Of a stretch of DNA of 39,971 nucleotides, positions 11,301-20,806 are shown piece by piece. The DNA is taken from assembly GCA_008931825.1 (NCBI GenBank), contig QXVZ01016990.1:1-39971 (forward strand), given 5' to 3'. Source of the stretch: Phallusia fumigata. Taxonomy: Eukaryota > Chordata > Ascidiacea > Phlebobranchia > Ascidiidae. Numbering within the stretch: position 1 is the stretch's first letter; the number at the start of each line of letters is the position of its first letter. The notes under the pieces are model-generated. The model ran no database searches and was not told the DNA's origin. It saw only the letters and a program-made list of their open reading frames with translations. The translations under genes were made by a program, and so were the position numbers.

Positions 11301-14300
11301 TTTGTCTAAGGTCAAACTCCAAATTTTCCAAATTGTTTTTCTCAATCATCCTAAAGATGGTTTCATTGAATTTACAAAAACACATTTTTCTGAAAACATA
11401 TGAACTATAAAAAATGTCCACTTTTTTCCAAATTTTCTTGCCAGTATATTATTTTATTGTTTGTAAAATTTCATGTTCAGGCAATTCTTGGGGGCAGTGG
11501 TCGGGCTGGTCAACTTGTGAAAAATGTTTTGAACAAAATATCACAAGGACACGAGATTGCCTACTCTACAATCCCAATGGAACAAACTACTGTCAATTCT
11601 CTGGGGAAAGATGGCAGGTAAACGCATTAGAGACATATCAACATAACACTAACGTGGTGTAGCTGCAGCACTTACAACCTTGATCCACCAATTGTGCCCT
11701 CCACTTTTTTGGGCTCCACACTGTTTTAACATTGCACAGTTATTTCCGGCTTGGTGAATAATTTATATGTATTGTGTCGCTACTATGTCTTTCACCAAGT
11801 GAAATAAACTAAACTAAACTCATAACCTTCATTTCATGACATCGTGTTTGACAGCAACAATTCTGCAACCAAGGCTCGTGCCGAAAAGGATTTGTTGATG
11901 TCGAAACCGGGACTTGCAATGCTACTTGTGGACAACAAGGTTGGACTACTGAGCAAGTTATCTGCAAAGAAAACAGAACAATTCCCACCAACTGCAAGGG
12001 GTTGCTGCTCAAACGCTGCACTAGATCATGCAACACGACAAAATTGCCGACAACAACTGTAAAAAGCAGTACAAAAATGACCACATCACCAACTGAAGGT
12101 AACCAAACCACCAATTCCCCCTCCCAGATAAGATATTCTAAATGATAGATTCTGTAAATTTTCCAAATAATGATACAGCAGGTTATAAATAGTATTTAAA
12201 ATACAAAAGCTCCTATCTAAAACACAAACCAACCCAAGTTCTACCAATAAATTGAAATCTTTGTTAACCTCATATATTTTACTTAAGCAACCACAAATAG
12301 AAGTTCCTTTGCAACAAACCTGACCACAGCAGTTTCAACATCAAATAATTCCCTTGTTAATCCAGGTAAACACATTTGAACAGAATTTTTGTTTTTTTAA
12401 TTTATCATATCTTCCGGCAAAATTAACATCAAATTACAACTTCACTAAGCAACAGTCATCAACATAATCATGACTACAAGACTTATTGAATACATTCCAG
12501 TTCAACACTAAACTTAATACCTTACATTTTTCAGAGCTTNTCCCCCCCCCCCAGTTGAGAAAATCTAAATGATAGATTCTGTAAATTTTCCAAATAACAA
12601 TACAGCAGGTAATAAATAGTATTTAAAATACAAAAGCTCCTATCTAAAACACAAACCAACCCAAGTTCTACCAATAAATTGAAATCTTTGTTAACCTCAT
12701 CTATTTTACTTAAGCAACCAAAAATGGAAGTTCCTTTGCAACAAACCTGACCACAGCAGTTTCAACATCAAATAATTCCCTTGTTAATCCAGGTAAACAC
12801 TTTTGAAACAGAATTTATGTTTTTTTAATTTATCATATCTTCAGGCAAAATTAAGGACTACAAGACTTATTGAATCCTTCCAGTTCAACGCTAAACTTAA
12901 TACCTTACATTTTTCAGAGCTTACAACAGTTGGAATAGTTCCTGTAGGGAGAAACATGTATATAATTGTGGCATGCGTTATTGGAGCATTGTNCTAAACT
13001 TAATACCTTACATTTTTCAGAGCTTACAACAGTTGGAATAGTTCCTGTAGGGAGAAACATGTATATAATTGTGGCATGCGTTATTGGAGCATTGTTTGTA
13101 GTCGTCATTCTGATTGTTGGTATTGCCTGCTTCATGAAAAAGTAAGTATAGGACATTTGTTTTCCACCTCACTGCTGTAAGTATGCAAACACAAAGGCTA
13201 AGGACGCCATCCACTACAAAACTTAGCCTGTGTCTTGGAAAGTTTGGTACAATGCCTAAAAACTAAGCTTTGTCCACAAGAACACACATCATAGTGTGTT
13301 TAACTGCCAGCGGATTTTCGACCATAATAGCTTTGGTCATTTTATTTCCAATATATATGTCTAACAGCAACAGTTCATCCAAGTTTATTGTTGCCAAGAT
13401 AGTCAAGATGTTAGTGCAACTGCCTTGTGCTCGCAAGGTTTTGGTTCTAATCCTGCCTTAATCACTTGTGTTTCCCTGGGCAAGAAAAGTTTCTCGGTGG
13501 AAGCCCATGGGTTGATAAAAAATTGAGGACACCAACTTCAAAAAATAAAAATTATCCAACAAAAATTGCATGTTGTGAGCGTAACGCATTCAGGCATTGT
13601 TTCACCCATACAGAATAAAAATCAAACAAACACATTTTTTGGCCCTGTTACCAATACATTTGAATTTTTTTGCATTTCAGGAAGCGTTATGCCAAACAGG
13701 TTATCAGCAGTGTGCCTGGCGCCTCAGTTCACCCAAACTCTAACCACGAATCCCATGAAAGTAAGTTAGAAGCCAAACAAATGGTAATATATGTACATGT
13801 AGTCAACTAAATTACAAAGTCACAGCAAATAAAACAAAGTTGTAAATTTTTTTGCTTTATGACAACAATCCTGTTTGTAATTCAAAATTGATATTACTAA
13901 ACTTGAAACAGCATGAACCAAGTTTTACCTCAAACTGTTTTGTTTTACCTCAAATAAGCAGAAAAGTGACATCTTCCATTGCAAACATTTTGACAACAAC
14001 TTTTAGAGTTGTTCATTATGCATCACAGTGTAGTTTAGCCAGCAGCTCGACCTAATTAAACAGAGTGATAATTAAATTATTTTTATACCACAGTGGACTC
14101 TTTTAATGATTTCGTTCCTACACCAAACGACCTCGAAGCAAATGGGCAACGGGAACCACCGGATGGCAGCAGCAATCAAGAAAAAGTTGTATCAGGTCAG
14201 ACATTAGGCTGAATTTATTAGCAACTAAGAGTTGTAAAAAATACGTGCGACAATTGTGTTGATTCGGGCTTGATGGTAAATCGGTGTGCCAAACCACAAA

Positions 14301-15254
14301 GCAAGAAAATACAATAACCTGACAGCACCCACTAAAAAACTACTTTCTGCCAACTTATACATTGCTGTTTGTGAAATCAGAGTTTTCACTTTTTTAGGTG
14401 GCCAAGCATTAAAAACAGAACTTAAACTGATCAAATTTACTGTTGACAATTCCTCAGAGGGTCAAGAAGAAGAACCAAACGATATTTATGACCGAGTGCC
14501 AAACGAGGACCCATATGAGTCAGCAGATGACATGACAACAAAGTTCGTATTTCCTCCAATTACTGAAAACAATTCATCACCAACATTTGACAGAACCTCC
14601 TCCAATGATGACTATGATGAAATTAAAGAAACTACAACAGAAAAAAATAATCAATTGTCTGACAAAAACAGTGGTGACATGGTAGAAACGCCCTTGCTGC
14701 AAGAAAATGGGGAAGATCAGTGTACAACTACTAGTATGGTGGTTGATGAGATTGGGTATGATACAATGGAAGAAGTACAAGCAGAAATGACTAAACTACA
14801 AATAAAACAAGGAGTTTCAACAGGGCCAAAAACTCTTGAAACCATGACAATCCCACGAAAGTTTGCTCCTGGGACAATTCCAAATGAAGTGAATTATGAT
14901 GAGGTCGTTTTAAAAGAATCCGCACGAAATAACAACATTGGCGAACCAAACAAGTTCCAACTTTTCGAAAATACTGACGATCCACAGTCAGCATATGAGC
15001 AAATACCGCCTCGGCAAGACAATACAAATGGCTACGAAGATGTGCAAGACATCAGAGAAGCATATGACAATCTCCCAGCAGTTAAATCTTCATATTCAAG
15101 TTTGTCATTGGATCGAATTCATCCTTTGTCAGTAAATGTTCCTTCAGAAAGACAATTTGCCACAATGGATAGCAAAAACCATTTAATTAACAAAACTGAC
15201 GACGTGGTTTCAGAGAAAAAGATAGTGGATAATGTTGCTTACAATGGCATGTAA
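8375..15254 (+). CDS. Receptor 2: signal peptide, C-type-lectin-like domain, two TSP1 modules, Ser/Thr stalk, TM, long ITAM-bearing tail
   Basis: Ten exons: 8375-8435, 8498-8713, 10866-11009, 11481-11617, 11855-12098, 12288-12365 (allelic copy 12715-12792), 13021-13141, 13681-13760, 14094-14195, 14398-15254. They sum to 679 residues. The first five exons match receptor 1 in order and phase. Residues 1-20 are a signal peptide. About 21-140 form a C-type-lectin-like domain with an extra N-terminal Cys pair (LLDC, KPC) plus the four core Cys (SSC, SGC, KPC, RFIC) and no calcium motif. Two six-Cys TSP1 modules follow (SWGQWSGWSTC; TGTCNATC), then an N/S/T-rich stalk, TM about 307-331 and a long acidic tail. 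Tail tyrosines: Y425DRV, Y467DEI, Y515DTM, Y561DEV, Y594EQI, Y607EDV, Y617DNL, Y627SSL, Y676NGM. Y617DNL-x6-Y627SSL is a full ITAM. The exon 2 donor is the weakest call: 8713 keeps frame, while the better-looking GTAATG at 8704 does not. Exon 3 has a second in-phase acceptor ending at 10889. Confidence 0.8.
8714..10865 (+). other. Large intron 2 of receptor 2
   Basis: About 2.15 kb separates the two halves of the lectin domain; the equivalent intron of receptor 1 is only about 250 bases. I find no further exon that fits in phase. A stretch after TTTTGGCAG near 8979 resembles a second lectin half-exon but is open only in the wrong phase. A single N at 9190 marks a join without an obvious flanking duplicate, so sequence may be missing here. 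Confidence 0.5.
12114..12922. repeat. Haplotype-join duplication around N at 12540 (stalk exon)
   Basis: Bases 12114-12539 and 12541-12922 are alleles of the same region with scattered substitutions and a deletion of about 42 bases in the second. Each carries a 78-base stalk exon (12288-12365 and 12715-12792). The copies differ at two codons, TTNRSS versus TKNGSS, while keeping an N-glycosylation sequon (NRS or NGS). Two real tandem stalk exons would also keep frame, since both are phase 1-1. Confidence 0.75.
12891..13095. repeat. Haplotype-join duplication around N at 12993 (TM exon)
   Basis: Bases 12891-12992 and 12994-13095 are the same 102-base stretch. The first copy contains a TM exon (from 12918) truncated by the N. 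The second leads into the intact exon 13021-13141. Confidence 0.85.
13393..13632 (+). mobile_element. tRNA-derived SINE-like element, copy in receptor 2 intron 7
   Basis: This begins GCCAAGATAGTCAAGATG and carries a polymerase III B-box-like GGTTCTAATCC at about 13443-13453. It continues CTTGTGTTTCCCTGGGCAAG, GTGGAAGCCCATGGGTTGA and then GCATTCAGGCATTG with AGAATAAAAATCAAAC. Each block has a counterpart in the same order at 29919-30340. The A box here has decayed. Insertion between 13142 and 13680 is intronic. Confidence 0.6.
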
Positions 15255-16268
15255 ATGCTAATCCATTTCGAAATTAGGAATTCAGTTATTTATTTCCTTT
15301 CATCAATGCAGAGTTTATTGTACTATTAAATATGTTATATTTTTTAAGCAGAATTGCAACAAACTGTTCAGTGTGCTGTGAGATACAAATACATAACAAG
15401 TATTGTATGGTGTTTGTGTCAACACCGACAAATCTTGCATTGAATATCAGGTATACATTTTAATTTACATGTGATTCTGATATTGTTAAACATGTCCTAA
15501 TCCATTTTAAAAGTTTATCAACACAATTTAGCTTGGAGTTTAATATATTTTGATTGCTTATGCCATTTCTGGGCTAGAAACAATCATGCATGTAGCGTTA
15601 CCAAAAGTTTGAAATGACAATTTTAATAGCATACAAAAACATTTACAAGCAAACTCACTTAGTTTTCCTCAAGAAAGATAACAAGATGTTCCAACCACAA
15701 TTCAAAAGATTTCGGATTTACAAACATAACAAATGAATTCAATACAGTCGTCTGCAATCTTACTTGTCTTGGAAACTTTTTTTGCGGGAATTTCATTCGG
15801 AAACTTAGCGGACAGCTTGGAGCTTGCTAGATTGGGTTTTCTGAGGAGGTTAACCGATGTCATAGAACTACCAAGACCTGTAGCTTACATCAATAAAAGC
15901 ATGAAATTTAACACAAGAAAACAAAATGCTGATAATAGCAATTTAAATTTGCGCGTAACTAAAACTTTCTCACTTAAACGTACATTTTCTGTTCGCTCAT
16001 GGAGGCTATGTTTAAAAGTAAACTTTCATTTTTTTGTGTCGTGTTTTGCTTTTTTATTAGTAATATATTAAAAAATATTTGTAAAAACAAAGAAGCAAAT
16101 GATATTTACACATTACTAAAGCAAATTAACCTTCGCGTAATATTAAAACGCCAAGCATTTATTTTGGTATCAAAGCGCTGTGTGGTATACGTTAAATTTT
16201 TTTCCAACAAACGTTGGGGGTTTGTTGTTGTTTTCTTCTTTTCAGAAACAAAAAATCTATTAACAAAT
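15255..16268 (+). other. Intergenic region between receptor 2 and MRPL9
   Basis: Right after the receptor 2 stop there is an ATTAAA at 15325-15330, a possible poly(A) signal. The rest is AT-rich. A 112-codon open frame at 15733-16071 has no recognisable domain and no clear splice context, so I do not call it a gene. At 16246 a very strong acceptor (long T-rich tract ending in TTTTCAG) lies 23 bases upstream of the MRPL9 ATG. Confidence 0.5.
16225..16245 (+). promoter_or_regulatory. Acceptor just upstream of the MRPL9 start (trans-splice or 5'UTR intron)
   Basis: A pyrimidine-rich tract ends in TTTTCAG at 16245, leaving 23 bases before the ATG at 16269. No matching short 5'UTR donor is obvious. 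In Ciona many mRNAs receive a spliced leader at such sites, so trans-splicing is plausible. This is inference from position. Confidence 0.4.
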
Positions 16269-18416
16269 ATGTTTTTCCGCAAATTACTGCAAGCTTCACC
16301 ACAGCGTTTGCTATTGCCTTCACAACATCAAGTTACTTGCCTTGCTCTGGTAAGATTCACCTTTTCTTGCGCTTTTTTACCTGATTTTAATCATGACGTA
16401 CTACGGGGTTTCCCAAAATGTCAAAGCGAAAGCCGGGGCTTTTAGTTTTTGTTCGTAACCCGCATCTCCATTTTCTCCAACTCCTTGACATCCTAACTCC
16501 AACACACTGAGTAAAAGATGTCAAAACCACACCTCACTTGCTATGATAAACTGCTGGAATGGTCAGAGTAGTAAAGCAAGGCAAGGGATCCTTCCCTTGG
16601 CCCCCAAAACAAATTTCTGTGAATAATTCGAGTATCTAACTTTCAAAGTAACAATTCTCAAAACACTGCTAAACAACAATAACCAAAAAAAATACTGAAC
16701 ATGACTAATGATGATTTCTTCTTCACAGAGTTCTCGAAACATAAAATCAAAGCTGATTTAAAAAAAGAAATTTGTAACAAACTGTTTTCTGTTTAAGGCA
16801 CACACAATCAAAGTAAAGAGGCATTATGACATTGCTGTGAATAAACAAGGTCGACCTGTTTACAACTGGAAGAATTACATTTACACAGTGGATTATATAG
16901 AACGGGGGCCGAAGAATTTAAAAGTGATTTTGACTGAAGATATTTTAGGTAAACCAAGCGACTTGAGTTTTTATAGTTCCTAGAAAATTAACAAATTATC
17001 TGAAAAATTCAGGATCCCAATCAATTTTTGGTGACATTTCCTGTGACAACTAGGGTCAGTTTAGAAATTCTGTCAAAATGTTTTTTCTTGCAATGTTACA
17101 ATAATTTTTTTTAAATGCTAGTTAGCGCAAATTTTATTGTATTATTTCATAAAACAGAGCAAAAATAGTATTGATTCAATTTGCCCAGTCAAGTATAATT
17201 CTTTTTGGTGGAGAAACCGTCAGCTGACAATCTTCTTTAGATGTCGGTGTCAAAGGAGAAGTTGTTGATTTGCCAAAGCGAGTTTCTCGATATTTGCTAC
17301 AACAGAATCTTGCCATGTACGCCTCACCAGAAAACATTAAAGAACATGTCGTGAAATATGTAAGTACCTTGTTTTTCTTTGGACTCTTGTGTATTCTCAG
17401 ATGTGTGACAAACTGTTCACATTTCTCACCAAAATAACATTGAAATGTTAACTTTAAAAAAGAGTTTTCATTTTTTATGTTCTTTTGTTGTTAAAACTGA
17501 CAAATATTGCGTATTTTATTCAGTATGTATTAAATCTCCCTATTTAGCTAGATTAATCTTAGTGATAGCAGTTTATAAAAAATAAACTTTCATATAAGTT
17601 TGTTGACAGGCTGCTGACCAGATATTTTTGCTTGGCATGTCAGATTTTAATGCCCTGATCCAAACAGAAATAAACCCCGTTACCAGTTTAATTTTGTTGT
17701 TCCAGACGACTAAACAAACTCAAACGGTGTCTGGCAGAAAAACAGCCATGTGGCTTCAACACCAAGATGTGTTTGAAATTTCTCTGAGAACCGATGTCGA
17801 ATGGAAATTGACAAAAGAAGTTTTATCAAGATGTTTTCTCAAGGTCAGGTATTAAAAATAAAACAGATGAAACATGTTTTTGTCATTTTTGTGGTGAATT
17901 CCAGGTGTTTGTTTTAAAGGTTAGCAACTCATAAACGATAAATTTAATTATTCGAAAGGGCCATTTACATAATTTTTACCACAGTACACCAGGCCTGTAA
18001 AAGGCATCATACTAATGTGTGTGCCATTATTATCTTTTTGCATGGAACCTTGGAGCAGATCGTGGAATTAAAACTGCACATGCATAATTTATGTTGTCAT
18101 AAACCTAAATCTTGTTTTTAGGCACACAAACTTAATGCTCCTCCAGAATCTATCACATTACCTGATTATGAAATAACAAATTTGGATGTTGGAAAAGATG
18201 ACGAACATGAAGTCAAAATATCAGTAAGTTGGATTAAAGAAAAATCAACGTAGTTTTTAGTAATTAAGTTTTGAACCAAAGGAATTGAATTTATGTGTTT
18301 TTGAACTGATGTTAAGCTCCATGTATTATGTTGTGTCAATATTTTTTTAGATTAATAAAGAACCACCAGTTGCAGTAAAAGTTAAACTCAGCCCAGCCGA
18401 AATCGAACAGGAGTGA
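16269..18416 (+). CDS. MRPL9: Mitochondrial large ribosomal subunit protein bL9m
   Basis: bL9m is a structural protein of the mitochondrial large ribosomal subunit. Six exons: 16269-16349, 16798-16948, 17241-17359, 17610-17843, 18122-18223, 18351-18416. Phases are 0,1,0,0,0 and the total is 250 residues. The N-terminus (MFFRKLLQASPQRLLLPS) is basic and lacks acidic residues, as expected for a mitochondrial presequence. The diagnostic L9 core spans exons 2 and 3: ERGPKNLKVILTEDIL, then VGVKGEVVDLPKRVSRYLL and LAMYASPEN. This matches the L9 pattern (LILTQSVENVGVRGDLV ... GLAVYASPEN in the human protein). The later exons (KLTKEVLSRCFLK, LNAPPESITLPDYEITNLD) fit the animal bL9m C-terminal extension. 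Length is close to the human protein (267). An AATAAA at 18675-18680 is a good poly(A) signal. The only soft point is the first exon, which is not conserved. Confidence 0.95.
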
Positions 18417-18700
18417 TGAGATTTCTGCGAACTAGCTGTAAAGAATCTATCATTTTGGGCCATCAAGGATTATGTGACGTTGTGACAATAGTGGCTGTCT
18501 GGTTTTTGAAACACTATTTTATCTGCATTCGAAGCTGAAATTTGCTGAGGGGTGATGACATTAAAAACACACTGAAAAAATGCTGCTACGTATTTTAATC
18601 AGTAATTCTGCAGTTAGTTGAAAATGAAGACTTGATGGTTGTTACACGTAACTGCATTTCACCCAACAAATTTCAATAAATACAAGATCGAACTACTGCA
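18417..18700 (+). terminator. MRPL9 3'UTR and poly(A) signal
   Basis: Non-coding sequence after the TGA at 18414-18416, with a canonical AATAAA at 18675-18680. Nothing in the interval suggests another exon. Confidence 0.65.
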
Positions 18701-20806
18701 CAATCAATGCAACATTTAAATGGGTTGTTTGTGTCTGTAAATTCACATGCACAAAGTTTTTGTTGTATGGAAACCTTTCAACAGCAACTCGTGAACTATG
18801 ATGCAAGTGCTGAGTTGTACGTGGGTTGGAAATACGGGAGAACAAACTGAGTGGGAAATTGTCAGGAAATGTTGCATTGAAGAATAATCACCACAATGAT
18901 AAAGCTAGTAAAAAACAATTGCAAACACATGTTATAAAATAGTTGGAAAAATACGAAGCAACAATAATTGTTGCAACCAGGAAACTAGACCAGAGGTTAA
19001 AGTCAGTTTCGTTTAACTTTAACAAAGTGTTTTGCTTACCATGAAGTATGTCACAAAATTTTATGATGATGAAGAAAGTGAAATGGGTTAAAACAATAAG
19101 TTTGGAAAATGTCCGCTGTCCTGTACAACATCTTAAAATGCCAAATTTGGACTTCTGCACAAAATCGGGCTTTCATAAAAATTTTATGCCAGTCCAATTC
19201 CCTGGTTGCAATTTTTCATGCAAAGCTGTAATCCAAAAAATTCATTATTGTGGCACCAACACCAATTTTTATAGAACCAAGAATGTGTTTTTGAAAACCT
19301 AATGCAAAAATGTAAATATGCACCAAATTGCCTGTCAATGTGTTGTTTTGTAAACAGTTTAGTTGGAAAAAAGTTACATAATGCATTTAAGACTCATTTT
19401 ATATTCCGGTTAATCATGTTTGGTGTAAATGCAATGGATTTAGACAGTGGAAAAAGAAAAAGGTGGCCCAGAATCACAATGGGATGTTAGTAACATCAAC
19501 TTTTTTGTGAAGGTATTCAATATGAGAGACTCAGTTGCANATAAAGCTAGTAAAAAACAATTGCAAACACAAGTTATAAAAAAGTTGGAAAAATACGAAG
19601 CAACAATAATTGTTGCAACCAGGAAACCGGACCAGAGGTTAAAGTCAGTTTTGTTTAACTTTAACAAAGTGTTTTGCATGCCATGAAGTATGTCACAAAA
19701 TAAATTCACGCTTTTATGATGATGAAGAAAGTGAAATGGGTAAAATAATAAGTTTGGAAAATGTCCGCTGTCCTGTACAACATCTTCGACAGGTAAAATG
19801 CCAAACTTGGACTTCTGCACAAAACCGGGCTTTCATAAAAATTTTATGCCAGTCCAATTCCCTGGTTGCAATTTTTAGACAAAGCTGTAATCCAAAAAAT
19901 TCATTATTGTGGCACCAACATCAATTTTTATAGAACCAAGAATGTGTTTTAGAAAACCTAATGCAAAAATGTAAATATGCACCAAATTGCCTTTCAATGT
20001 GTTGTTCTGTAAACAGTTTAGTTGCAAAAAACGTACATAATGCATTAAGACTCATTTTTCATTCCGGTTAATCATGTTTAGTTTAAATGCAATGGATTTA
20101 GACAGTGGAAAAAAGGGGCCCAGAATCACAATGGGATTAACATCAACTTTTTTGTGAAGGTATTCAATATAAGAGACTCAGTTGCATATGAAAAGTTTAA
20201 CATGGCAGACAGCATTTCATACAATACAGTTATTGGATTGAATACAAAGCAAGCAATAACAAAAAGATTAGATCACCAGCAAATTGAGGGGGCCGTTATT
20301 CAAAAGGAACTGAGGATTCAGTTTGCTATTTTAACTTGTAAATTATAATTGCCTGGGATTTTACCCTACTCTTTAAGCCCATCCTTTCAATGACTACAAT
20401 CAAATGGAAATCGACATGTTACAAAAGAAAACATATTATATAATTGGTTATCTTTCTTGTTAATTACAGTTATGTATCAAAATTTTCTTCCAGAATCAAA
20501 CGTAAATCATATTATCAAATTGAAATAAACAAATAAAATTATTTTTAAGTTCAACATTTAGCACAAATTACATTTAGTAAACACTGCTACTAATATGCAA
20601 CAATACCTGCAAAAAAACTATCAAGCGATAATAAAAATTCAAGATTAAAAAACATTTGAGATTAATAGTAGCAAATATTTTCTTCAAAAAATACCTAATG
20701 GAAATTTAGCAAGATATAAGTTCATTATATGTATTTGTTGCAAAATTTGTCTAGAATATAGTTTTTAATCAATAAAGTAAATGTCTTCTATTAGGTTTTT
20801 TTGGGT
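18701..20806. other. Intergenic region with an allelic duplicate block
   Basis: About 2.1 kb between MRPL9 and the end of the INPP5K-like gene, which converge here. Bases 18899-19539 and 19541-20185 are the same block joined by an N at 19540, differing by substitutions and small indels. A short open frame runs on from the second copy to about 20348 but has no recognisable domain or splice context. GCAACAATAATTGTTGC is a small perfect palindrome inside the block. No gene is called. Confidence 0.6.
18899..20185. repeat. Haplotype-join duplication around N at 19540
   Basis: Copies 18899-19539 (641 bases) and 19541-20185 (645 bases) are clearly the same sequence at roughly 95% identity by eye, abutting a single N. 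Two alleles in series is the simplest reading. Confidence 0.8.

Noticed and set aside
15733..16071. 112-codon open frame upstream of MRPL9
   Set aside because: No domain, no clear splice sites and AT-rich composition; it lies in probable 5' flank. Kept only as a comment.
18899..20348. Novel tandemly repeated gene
   Set aside because: The two copies flank a single N and look allelic. Open frames are short, differ between copies and have no splice context.
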